Source of the DNA: Clostridiales bacterium
GTDB lineage: Bacteria; Bacillota; Clostridia; Oscillospirales; CAG-382
NCBI GenBank assembly: GCA_004553575.1
Contig: SFLA01000045.1
Coordinates: 1-9,768, forward strand
DNA length: 9,768 nucleotides
Reading direction: 5' to 3'
Shown here: positions 1-6,713 of the stretch, piece by piece
Position numbering within the stretch: the first letter of the stretch is position 1
How the letters are laid out: each line of letters starts with the position of its first letter
The notes under the pieces: model-generated
Seen by the model: only the letters and a program-made list of their open reading frames with translations
Database searches by the model: none
What the model was told of the DNA's origin: nothing
Made by a program: the position numbers and the translations under genes

Positions 1-729
1 CATCGGAAGTATCGGTACCATTGAGTTGCGGAGCGCGTGGCGAACCGTTGCCTGTCCGCGGGTAAGCCCTTTTGTGCGTGCAAGCAGCATATAGTCGCTG
101 GTAAGCGTTTCGGTAAGCTCGGCGCGCGTAAAACGCATAAGTCCGGCTATCGTGCCGAATGACAGTGAAAGGATAGGCAGCATCATCGACACAAACATAT
201 GCCACGAAAAATAGTCGGTGCCCGGATCGATGGTAAGCGGGAACCAGCCCAACTTAAAGCCGATAAAATACTGCACTACGAATGCATATACGTACGAAGG
301 CACGGAAATAAAGATCATTACCCCCACGGATATGATCTGATCCTGCCATTTGTTTTTCTTAAGCGCGGCATAAATGCCGAACAAAATGCCCAGAGGCACA
401 CTAATCAATATAGAATACAGGTTAACGGCTATCGTAGCCGGTAACTTCGACCCGATATACTCCGTAACATCCATGAATTTGGTGCCGACCTTGGTGCAGT
501 AGCCCCAATCCCATTCCGTAAAAACTTTCTGAAGGAATATTTTGTACTGCTCGAGTATCGGCTTGTTATATCCCCAAGCCTCGCGCAGTGCAAGCTCCTG
601 ACTAAGGTCCTTTCCCGGCGACCATATGATAGGGTTGGGAAGAAGCTTGACCAACACGAAGCATATAGTCATTATCACAAACGTTGTCAGCAGCAGCAAA
701 AGCACTCTTTTAACAATATATTTTGCCAT
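1..729 (-). CDS. DppB/OppB-type ABC transporter permease, 3' end off window
   Basis: This is an inner-membrane permease subunit of a peptide/nickel-class (family 5) ABC importer, forming half of the channel with a DppC/OppC partner presumably beyond the left edge. The 243 visible codons are open with no stop. The protein begins MAKYIVKRVLLLLLTTFVIM, the typical OppB start with a first membrane helix at about residues 9-29. Further hydrophobic segments lie near residues 103-121, 131-155 and 177-197. The EAA cytoplasmic loop that docks on the ATPase is visible near residues 203-240 (RFTRAELTETLTSDY, then ARTKGL and HALRNS). Full-length relatives are about 310-330 residues, so roughly three quarters is present. 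The start ATG at 727-729 has GGAG about 9 nt upstream. It lies 122 nt downstream of the binding-protein gene on the same strand, so the two are almost certainly one operon. The transported substrate cannot be read from the permease. Confidence 0.93.
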   Translation of the reverse strand, partial: MAKYIVKRVLLLLLTTFVIMTICFVLVKLLPNPIIWSPGKDLSQELALREAWGYNKPILEQYKIFLQKVFTEWDWGYCTKVGTKFMDVTEYIGSKLPATIAVNLYSILISVPLGILFGIYAALKKNKWQDQIISVGVMIFISVPSYVYAFVVQYFIGFKLGWFPLTIDPGTDYFSWHMFVSMMLPILSLSFGTIAGLMRFTRAELTETLTSDYMLLARTKGLTRGQATVRHALRNSMVPILPM

Positions 730-766
730 TTATCTCTGCTCCGATCGATTTTGAATATACGGCGAC

Positions 767-795
767 TAAGGCGCGACCGGAAAAGTCGCGCCTTA
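767..795 (-). promoter_or_regulatory. Intercistronic hairpin between binding-protein and permease genes
   Basis: A perfect 11-bp inverted repeat (arms 767-777 and 785-795, loop 778-784) sits in the 122-nt gap between the binding-protein gene and the permease gene. On the minus strand the stem TAAGGCGCGAC / GTCGCGCCTTA is GC-rich, but it is not followed by a T tract. It is therefore not a classic intrinsic terminator. By analogy with oppA-oppB and malE-malF type operons it could stabilise the upstream mRNA or attenuate transcription, so that the binding protein is made in excess over the permease. That role is inference; the hairpin itself is directly visible. Confidence 0.7.
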
Positions 796-851
796 AGCCG
801 TAAAACAGTCTTATATAACGCTTTTAATATGCGTTGTATATACCTTAGTTA

Positions 852-3188
852 TCAGTAAGTGAGCTGATTGTTGTTCTCGGCGCAGTATGCAGCCCATGCC
901 TCGTCGTCATAGTTGTAGGTCATGAAGCGAATGCCGCCGAAAGCGACTATCTGTACATACTCCTCGGTCGCATTGACAACCTTACGGCTCTCAAGCGAAG
1001 CGGAGGTACGATAGTAGATCGGAGTGGTATAGCACTGCTCAAGTATACCGCCCTCGATGCCGGCAAGAATCTGCAGTCTGGTGGAATAATCAGCAGCCGC
1101 ATACTCATCGTCGCAGAGAGCAATATACCATTCGTTGTAGGTCTTGGTAATCTCTTCGCCGTTAACATTGATGGTAAGAGTCTCGGTTTCGGCGTCGAAG
1201 CCGTACTCAAAGTGCTTGCTGTTTACGCAGTAGCATTCCGCAATGCTGTACGGATCCATGCCAGCACCGCCCCAGGTCGAGATGATCATGTCGGTCGCGC
1301 CGGCCTGGCAGTTTTCGTAGTAATTCTCGTCCGCCTTCAAAACGATGGTGACTCTGCCCTCGAGATCGGTGCCGACGGTGGCAGCGGCAACGGCGTCATT
1401 GATGAAGTTGACTATCTTGACGTAACCGTCGTCAGACTTGTAAACGGAGAACTCGAGCTCGACAACGTCGGTAGCCGAGATGTTGCCGTCTGCAAGGCAG
1501 GCGTCATAGGCGCTCTGGAACAGGGCGGCGGCGGCGGTGACGTCGTAACCGGTGATCTGATCCTCGTTCTCTACTCCGTAGTATGCGCAGAGAGCGGCCT
1601 TAGCCTCGTCGGAATCTCTGTAAAGCGCACCGGTCTCGGGATCATACACGTACATATAGTTAAGTATGCCGTAGCCGGCGGAATGGGTAGCGGTGCACTG
1701 TGCGCAGAACTCGGTTCTGTCGATAGACAGCGAGATAGCCTTGCGGAAGTCCTTATAAGCAAGTATGGACTTGTTCTTGCCGGCAGTCTCGCGAGCCTTA
1801 AGGGCGTCGATGTCGCCGTTGAAGGAAAGCTTGGAGGTGTAGGACTCCGGAGTGTAGAGTATAAAGTCGGAGCTTCTGTAGGTTGCCATATCGGTGGCAG
1901 TCAGAGATACGTTGTCAAGCTTGCCCTGGAGGAAGGTCTGAAGGGCGGTAGCCTGCTCCTCGATTATAACGCAGTTGATAGCGGTGGTCTGGAACTGGCC
2001 CTCGTGCTTGCCGTCGGTCCAGCCGTACCACTTATCGTTCTTCTCGATAGTGATCTGCTTGTCTGTCTGGTAAGCGGTGAGCTTGTAGGGACCGTAGGAA
2101 GCATAAGTCTCGGCGGAAGTGCCGTACTTGGTCTTGGTAAGGTTGCCCTCGGTGAACTTGTTGGCCTCGTAGAGGTCTTCCTTGACTATCCAGTTGCCGG
2201 AGAGGTTGTACTTAAGATAGAAATCGCTTATAGCCTTGCTGAGGTAGATAGCTATCTCGTAATCGCCGGTCTTGACAAGTCCGACGCTCTCCCAGGGAGT
2301 CTCGGCGTAGGTGCCGGTCTGAAGTCCGACATAGGAAGGAGCATAGCCCTCATAAGACTTGCCTGCGGCAAAGTAGTTGTCATAGAGATACTTTGAGGAG
2401 ACCCAAGCCTCGGCAGCGGTCTCGTCCTTGACAGCGGTGTCGCGGTACATGGTGTCATCGGTGATGGCAACCCACTGCGGGCACTCGTTGTCCTCGGCGT
2501 CGACGCAGCCCTTAAGACCCCAGAAGCCCCACATGTCGATGAAAAGCTCGGTTCCCTCGGGAACGTCAGCCAAGGAAGCATATCCGGCGTCGCCAGCCGC
2601 TGCATATATCGGATTGCCTACAGCATCGTTGTTGTAGTAGCCGGCAGCATTGGCTATCGTGAGGGTGCCCTCGTAATAGCTGCTGGCGCGGTAGTTCTTC
2701 ATCGACGAGCTGAGCATCTGCTGCATGGAGTAAATGTAGGTATCGGCGTTGATGGCGGTACCGTCTTCCCAGCATGCTGCCTCGTTCAGCTTAATGGTGA
2801 AGGCGTAACCCTCGGTAGCATCCTCGGGGATACCGTAAAGGGTTCTCTGATCGGCGGTGAGGTCGGCGGTGATGTCAACCGGCATTTCTGCGGCCATCTC
2901 CGGGATTATCTCGTATCCGTCGAGACTGTCGTTGAGAATGAAGTCATAAAGACCCATCTCGCAAAAGCCCATGATGTAGGAATCGGAATTGGTTTCCCAC
3001 TCGTGAACGTTCCAAGTAGCGGGGCTGCCGGACATATAATCGTTATATGTATACGACTTTGCCACCTCTGAAGTCTGGCTGTTATCGCCTGCACTGGTAT
3101 TTTCGCCAGGCTGGCAGGAAGCGAGCGTAAGCACCGCAGCCAGAACCATGACAACTGCCAGGAGCAGCGAAAGTAGAGACTTTTTCAT
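852..3188 (-). CDS. Family 5 (oligopeptide-type) substrate-binding lipoprotein, unusually large
   Basis: This is the extracytoplasmic solute receptor of an OppA/DppA-type ABC importer, anchored to the outer face of the membrane by lipid. The 778-residue product begins MKKSLLSLLL. Its signal peptide ends in a lipobox (LTLASC, lipidated Cys25), followed by a Gly/Ser/Thr/Asn-rich linker. SBP-5 hallmarks follow: an N-terminal module with EMAAEMP and FTIKLNEAACWEDGT, a central ASYGPYKLTAY segment, and the KDFRKAISLSIDR stretch. The start at 3186-3188 was chosen because AGGAGG lies 7 nt upstream and the signal peptide begins there. A longer in-frame reading to 3251 would run into the promoter and adds nothing lipoprotein-like. 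Usual family members are about 500-600 residues, so this one is long. The mature part is strongly acidic and carries 15 Cys besides the lipidated one. It is the first gene of the operon with the downstream permease. The ligand is not inferable. Confidence 0.92.
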   Translation of the reverse strand: MKKSLLSLLLAVVMVLAAVLTLASCQPGENTSAGDNSQTSEVAKSYTYNDYMSGSPATWNVHEWETNSDSYIMGFCEMGLYDFILNDSLDGYEIIPEMAAEMPVDITADLTADQRTLYGIPEDATEGYAFTIKLNEAACWEDGTAINADTYIYSMQQMLSSSMKNYRASSYYEGTLTIANAAGYYNNDAVGNPIYAAAGDAGYASLADVPEGTELFIDMWGFWGLKGCVDAEDNECPQWVAITDDTMYRDTAVKDETAAEAWVSSKYLYDNYFAAGKSYEGYAPSYVGLQTGTYAETPWESVGLVKTGDYEIAIYLSKAISDFYLKYNLSGNWIVKEDLYEANKFTEGNLTKTKYGTSAETYASYGPYKLTAYQTDKQITIEKNDKWYGWTDGKHEGQFQTTAINCVIIEEQATALQTFLQGKLDNVSLTATDMATYRSSDFILYTPESYTSKLSFNGDIDALKARETAGKNKSILAYKDFRKAISLSIDRTEFCAQCTATHSAGYGILNYMYVYDPETGALYRDSDEAKAALCAYYGVENEDQITGYDVTAAAALFQSAYDACLADGNISATDVVELEFSVYKSDDGYVKIVNFINDAVAAATVGTDLEGRVTIVLKADENYYENCQAGATDMIISTWGGAGMDPYSIAECYCVNSKHFEYGFDAETETLTINVNGEEITKTYNEWYIALCDDEYAAADYSTRLQILAGIEGGILEQCYTTPIYYRTSASLESRKVVNATEEYVQIVAFGGIRFMTYNYDDEAWAAYCAENNNQLTY

Positions 3189-3197
3189 GTTTTTCCT
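3189..3197 (-). promoter_or_regulatory. RBS region for the binding-protein gene
   Basis: On the minus strand AGGAGG (plus 3195-3200) is followed by AAAAAC and the ATG. This perfect Shine-Dalgarno at 6-7 nt spacing fixes the start of the lipoprotein at 3188 rather than at the longer upstream reading. Confidence 0.85.
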
Positions 3198-3215
3198 CCT
3201 GAAATTTATTTTATT

Positions 3216-3236
3216 GAATATGTGTACTCCATATTC
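3216..3236 (-). promoter_or_regulatory. Leader inverted repeat upstream of binding-protein gene
   Basis: A perfect 7-bp inverted repeat GAATATG / CATATTC (arms 3216-3222 and 3230-3236, 7-nt loop) lies in the transcribed leader, between the promoter and the Shine-Dalgarno sequence. It could be a DNA operator for a dimeric regulator acting as a roadblock, or a weak AT-rich RNA hairpin. The symmetry is visible; any function is inference. Confidence 0.35.
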
Positions 3237-3254
3237 TTGGGTACATTTCAATAT

Positions 3255-3282
3255 ATTATAGCATAAAAACCCGATTTGTCAA
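3255..3282 (-). promoter_or_regulatory. Strong sigma-A promoter of the importer operon
   Basis: On the minus strand a perfect TTGACA (-35, plus 3277-3282) and a perfect TATAAT (-10, plus 3255-3260) are separated by 16 nt. The -10 is extended by TGC immediately upstream. Transcription should start near 3248, giving a leader of about 60 nt. This is the best promoter match in the window and suits a highly expressed binding protein. Confidence 0.88.
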
Positions 3283-3431
3283 TAGTTTGAGCGCAATTCA
3301 TCCCGCATGCGCAACAATTTATACACAAATTCGGGCGTATTCGAACCTTGCCGGAAAGACGCTTCCGACAGCTTCCTGCGCATTCTCCGGGCGTGAATAA
3401 GTATTCTCCGCAAATATTGTACTCCGAACTA

Positions 3432-3460
3432 TTGACACTCGCTGAAATGTGTGTTATCAT
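3432..3460 (+). promoter_or_regulatory. Sigma-A promoter of the GntR/ABC operon
   Basis: TTGACA (3432-3437), a 17-nt spacer and TATCAT (3455-3460) with a TGT extended -10 form a good sigma-A promoter about 45 nt upstream of the GntR start codon. It is divergent from the importer promoter about 150 nt away. The -10 lies inside a short perfect palindrome, GTTAT-C-ATAAC (3453-3463). Confidence 0.75.
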
Positions 3461-3462
3461 AA

Positions 3463-3485
3463 CTGTGTTAATACAAATAATACAG
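3463..3485 (+). promoter_or_regulatory. Candidate GntR (YtrA-type) operator
   Basis: CTGTGTTA (3463-3470) and TAATACAG (3478-3485) form an inverted repeat with 7 of 8 positions complementary around a 7-nt centre. It lies immediately downstream of the -10 box, where a bound dimer would block initiation. YtrA-family repressors usually autoregulate through such sites, so I infer this is the operator for the gene at 3505. An adjacent palindrome at 3453-3463 overlaps the -10 box. Confidence 0.5.
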
Positions 3486-3504
3486 TGGAAAGGAGAACGC
3501 ACGG

Positions 3505-3885
3505 ATGCTTAATATCGACTACACGGCGCCGAAACCGCTTCACGAGCAGATCGAGGAACAGATATCGTCGCTTATCGCTACGGGAATACTTCAGCCGAAC
3601 GACTGGCTTCCTTCGGTGCGGCAGCTTGCGACCGAGATGTCGATCAACCCGAACACGGTGCAAAGAGCGTATTCGTCGCTCGAGAGCAAAGGGGTGATCG
3701 TATCCGTAAAGGGCCGCGGCAGCTTCGTGTCGCCGGATCTTGCGGCGATAGAAAGCCTGCACGACAAGGTAATAGGAGATATGATCCGTGATCTTGTGGC
3801 GAAGGCAAAGCTCGCCGGGTGGAGCACCGAAAAGTTAGGGGTAAAAATCCGGCAAATACTTGAAGAGGAGGAAAAAACCGAATGA
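3505..3885 (+). CDS. GntR-family transcriptional regulator, YtrA subfamily
   Basis: This is a small DNA-binding repressor of 126 residues, the usual size for the YtrA subfamily. A GntR winged helix-turn-helix fills residues 8-77. Visible landmarks are PLHEQIEEQISSLIATG, the recognition segment LPSVRQLATEM and INPNTVQRAYSSLE, and the wing GVIVSVKGRGSFV. The remaining roughly 48 residues form a short helical tail rather than a FadR or UTRA effector domain, which is diagnostic for YtrA. AGGAG at 3491-3495 lies 9 nt before the ATG. The stop overlaps the next gene's start as ATGA (3882-3885), so the repressor and ABC ATPase are probably translationally coupled. In the family such regulators repress their own ABC operon and are relieved by cell-envelope stress or small ligands. 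The specific inducer here is unknown. Confidence 0.93.
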   Translation: MLNIDYTAPKPLHEQIEEQISSLIATGILQPNDWLPSVRQLATEMSINPNTVQRAYSSLESKGVIVSVKGRGSFVSPDLAAIESLHDKVIGDMIRDLVAKAKLAGWSTEKLGVKIRQILEEEEKTE

Positions 3886-4781
3886 TAGCAACAGAAAAGC
3901 TGACAAAACGGTTCGACGATACCGTCGCCGTGGATTCGGTCGATACCGTGATGAAGGACGGCAGCGTGTTCGGACTTATCGGATCCAACGGCGCGGGAAA
4001 ATCCACATTTCTGCGGATGCTTGCGGGAGTGCTTAAGCCCGATTCGGGAACGGTTAGAATTGACGGGGAGGATATCTGGGAGAACGCGGCTCTTAAGGAA
4101 CGCTGCTTTCTCGTTCCCGACGAGCTCAGCTTCTTCCGCAACGCCACGCCGCAGAGCATGGCAAACTATTACAAGCTGTATTACAGCAAATTCGACCAGG
4201 CGAGGTTCGAAAAGCTGACTTCGGCGTTCGGGCTTTACACCGGCAAGCGCATAAGCACGTTTTCGAAAGGAATGAAGCGTCAGACCGCGCTTATACTCGC
4301 CGTGTGCTCGGGCGCGGATTACATCTTTTGCGACGAGGCCTTCGACGGGCTCGACCCGGTGGCGCGTCAGTCGATAAAGAGCATTTTCGTAAATGACATG
4401 CAGGAGCGCAGCATGACGCCGATAATCGCTTCGCACAATCTGCGCGAGCTTGAGGATATATGCGACCATGTCGGACTGCTCCACAAGGGCGGGATACTCT
4501 TCTCGCGCGATCTCGACGATATGAAGCTCGGCATACACAAGGTTCACGCCGCGTTCAACAGGCAATACAATAAGGAAGATTTCCAGACGCTCGAAATACT
4601 CCGGTTCGAGCAGCGCGGATCGCTCATAACAATGACGGCGCGCGGCGAAGCGGAAGACATTATGCGGGCGATACAGGAAAAGCTGCCGATTTTTGCCGAG
4701 ATGCTGCCGCTCTCTCTTGAGGAAATATTCATATGCGAAACGGAGGTAAAGGGATATGACATCAAGAAGCTCATCTTCTGA
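3882..4781 (+). CDS. ABC-2 type transporter ATP-binding protein (YtrB-like)
   Basis: This 299-residue nucleotide-binding subunit powers the membrane partner encoded next. Walker A is GSNGAGKST (residues 34-42). The signature loop is FSKGM (127-131), a degenerate LSGGQ typical of this exporter group. Walker B with the catalytic Glu is YIFCDE (147-152), the D-loop is GLDP (156-159), and the switch His is H185 in IIASHN. The Q-loop position reads VPDEL (78-82), so Asp80 stands where Gln is usual. A C-terminal extension of about 90 residues follows the ATPase core and ends in LSLEEIF, the end common in ABC-2 ATPases. The gene begins within the ATGA overlap with the repressor and overlaps the permease gene by 26 nt. 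It most likely acts as an ATPase dimer with the downstream permease. The substrate is unknown. Confidence 0.93.
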   Translation: MIATEKLTKRFDDTVAVDSVDTVMKDGSVFGLIGSNGAGKSTFLRMLAGVLKPDSGTVRIDGEDIWENAALKERCFLVPDELSFFRNATPQSMANYYKLYYSKFDQARFEKLTSAFGLYTGKRISTFSKGMKRQTALILAVCSGADYIFCDEAFDGLDPVARQSIKSIFVNDMQERSMTPIIASHNLRELEDICDHVGLLHKGGILFSRDLDDMKLGIHKVHAAFNRQYNKEDFQTLEILRFEQRGSLITMTARGEAEDIMRAIQEKLPIFAEMLPLSLEEIFICETEVKGYDIKKLIF

Positions 4782-6612
4782 TCTGTTCGGCCGCCGTCTC
4801 AGGCTCCGTGTTTCCCAGTTTTACTGGCTGCTGGCGCTTTGGTGTGTGGTGCTGTTCTTTATATTCCCCATTGCCGCGGCGCTGGCTCTTGAAGAAGACG
4901 ATATTATAACCAACGTAACTGCGCTGATAGAGGATCAGGTCTTTGCGGCGATGCTGTTCACGCCGATTGCCGCGCTGCTTACGACCGGAGCCTTCAGCTA
5001 TCTCAACTCGCGTCCCCAGCTCGACTTTTACCATTCGCAGCCGGTCACGAGAAAGCAGCTTTTCGCTGTGAACTATTTAACCGGATGGATAGTATACCTG
5101 CTTCCTCTTGCGGTCGGGCTTATTGTCGACGCGCTGGTGATAATGCTCATTCCCGGAATTGCAGCCGAAAACATTCTTATGATGCTGAACGGCTTTATCC
5201 GATGTGTCGGGCTGTATTTTTCCTTCAACGCGCTGTTCCTGTTCGCGGTAATGCTGTGCGGCAACAAATTCATATCGCTGCTCACCGGCATATACTTCAG
5301 CGGAGCGCCCGCAATGCTGGTCGGAATGCTGTACTACTATATTGACAAATTCTCGGTCACCTTCTGCTACAGCATTCCGTTCACAAATATTTTGAAGGGC
5401 ATATCGCCTCTCGCGTATGTCTTCGATTTACGCGGGCAAACACCGCTCACGGCGGCGATAATAATCTGGGTTCCCGTTTCCGCCGCGCTGGTGTTCGCAT
5501 GCCTGCTGCTTTACTGCCGCAGACCGAGCGAGACTGCGGGCAAGCCGCTCGCCTTCCCGAAGGCTCTGCCGTTTATTAAATATCCCATTACCGCCTTCGC
5601 CGCATGGGTCGGCGGAATGTTCTTCGGCAATATTACCGATTCGATCGGTTGGACGGTGTTCGGATACTTCATATTCGCCGCTCTGGCGTTCGGGATAATC
5701 AACGGACTCGAAAAGCTCGATTTCCGCAACGTTTTCAGCAACTGGAAGAAATTCCTTATCGGCACCGTGGTGTTTATCGCATGTCTGATATTGCTGTATC
5801 TCGGCTGCATGGCGTTCGACGCCCGTGTTACCGACGACAAAGACATAGTGTCGGTCGACATTAACAGCCTGTATTGCGAAAAATACGTGCCGCTTCAAAA
5901 CAACGTCGACAGTACGGAGTACATCTGCGAAACGGTGTGCAGCGCGTACAATCTTATCGGAATCGACGGTGAAGAAGCGATATCCGCGCTTAACGGGATA
6001 ATGCGCCTGCTCATTGACAACGACGGATCCGGCTGGCAGAACATCAACAACGGCGACTCACTGTTTGACAATTTTAAACAGGGCACGGTCCTGACTACGC
6101 TCAACGTAACCGTTCATACCGCTCACGGGTCGTACAGCCGCAGATACAGCGCCTATCTTCTGCCGGATTCGGGAATATACGATCTTCTTAATACCGTATC
6201 GTATTCACCGTCGGCAAAGCGCAGTCAGGTTGTCGGCAGTATAAACGCGTTCTCCTCTGCAAATGACTGCAGAGTTACGGGAGCATACACGTCCAGAATC
6301 CTTTACAATAAGGAAGACGCCGGAAGGATTGCAGAGGCTCTGGTAAAGGATATAGCCGCAGCGCAGAATTCCGATTTCACCGAGAACCCCGTAGGATTCG
6401 TTTATATTCAATACACGTACGAATACAGCGATTATTACGAGTGGATGATAGAAGATGAACAGAGGGTGTATATCTATCCTTCGTTTGAGCACACGCTGGC
6501 ACTGCTCGAAGGCGGTTTTGCAGACGATTCGTTTGAATTCGAAGGCGCGCTCGGATTCGCGGACAGCAGCAAAGACACCGATGTTCCGAAGGACGCGGTA
6601 ATTCCGGGTTGA
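4756..6612 (+). CDS. ABC-2 type permease with large C-terminal extracytoplasmic domain
   Basis: This 618-residue polytopic membrane protein is the partner of the preceding ATPase. After a short cytoplasmic start rich in Ser and Arg, I count about ten hydrophobic segments, near residues 21-45, 61-84, 108-135, 145-168, 170-196, 231-253, 275-291, 298-316 and 331-353, with one weaker near 205-222. The segment FYHSQPVTRKQLF (91-103) matches the loop after the second helix that is characteristic of Firmicutes ABC-2 permeases. From about residue 355 to the end no membrane helix follows. This 260-residue hydrophilic, Tyr- and acid-rich domain should lie outside the cell. It resembles the C-terminal domain that I recall as Pfam DUF6449, unverified. 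GGAGG lies 9 nt before the ATG, inside the end of the ATPase gene. Export of an antimicrobial or envelope-stress sensing is plausible from YtrA operons generally, but is not shown by the sequence. Confidence 0.88.
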   Translation: MTSRSSSSDLFGRRLRLRVSQFYWLLALWCVVLFFIFPIAAALALEEDDIITNVTALIEDQVFAAMLFTPIAALLTTGAFSYLNSRPQLDFYHSQPVTRKQLFAVNYLTGWIVYLLPLAVGLIVDALVIMLIPGIAAENILMMLNGFIRCVGLYFSFNALFLFAVMLCGNKFISLLTGIYFSGAPAMLVGMLYYYIDKFSVTFCYSIPFTNILKGISPLAYVFDLRGQTPLTAAIIIWVPVSAALVFACLLLYCRRPSETAGKPLAFPKALPFIKYPITAFAAWVGGMFFGNITDSIGWTVFGYFIFAALAFGIINGLEKLDFRNVFSNWKKFLIGTVVFIACLILLYLGCMAFDARVTDDKDIVSVDINSLYCEKYVPLQNNVDSTEYICETVCSAYNLIGIDGEEAISALNGIMRLLIDNDGSGWQNINNGDSLFDNFKQGTVLTTLNVTVHTAHGSYSRRYSAYLLPDSGIYDLLNTVSYSPSAKRSQVVGSINAFSSANDCRVTGAYTSRILYNKEDAGRIAEALVKDIAAAQNSDFTENPVGFVYIQYTYEYSDYYEWMIEDEQRVYIYPSFEHTLALLEGGFADDSFEFEGALGFADSSKDTDVPKDAVIPG

Positions 6613-6637
6613 TTTTTAACCGAAAACGGTATATTAT
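6609..6637 (+). promoter_or_regulatory. Possible promoter for the methyltransferase gene
   Basis: TTGATT (6609-6614), a 17-nt spacer and TATTAT (6632-6637) lie directly before the terminator of the ABC operon. Initiation would fall near 6644, inside the 5' arm of that terminator. Its own transcript would therefore lack a complete terminator hairpin. The -35 match is moderate and there is no other good candidate before the gene at 6714. Confidence 0.35.
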
Positions 6638-6670
6638 TCAGGTGGCGGGTATTACCGCCACCTGATTTTT
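6638..6670 (+). terminator. Rho-independent terminator of the GntR/ABC operon
   Basis: A perfect 11-bp stem TCAGGTGGCGG / CCGCCACCTGA (6638-6648 and 6655-6665) with a 6-nt loop is followed directly by TTTTT (6666-6670). It lies 25 nt after the permease stop codon. The form is classic, so it ends the operon. Confidence 0.9.
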
Positions 6671-6713
6671 AGGTTTTCCCGTTTACGGGATCACCGCCGA
6701 AAGGATTAATTCT

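Noticed and set aside
199..444. 81-codon plus-strand ORF over the permease gene
   Set aside because: It is antisense to the DppB-type permease, whose frame is continuous and carries the EAA loop.
1212..2396. 394-codon plus-strand ORF antisense to the binding-protein gene
   Set aside because: It is low-complexity Gly/Val/Leu-rich sequence created by codon bias of the real gene. It has no start signal and no family resemblance.
3248..3502. Cys-rich 84-codon minus-strand ORF (CINCCACGMNC) in the divergent intergenic region
   Set aside because: It starts at a GTG with no ribosome binding site and covers both divergent promoters. The Cys cluster comes from GCA-rich non-coding DNA read antisense.
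3591..4565. 324-codon minus-strand ORF over the GntR and ABC ATPase genes
   Set aside because: It is antisense to two genes with intact family motifs and tight operon overlaps, so it is a shadow frame.
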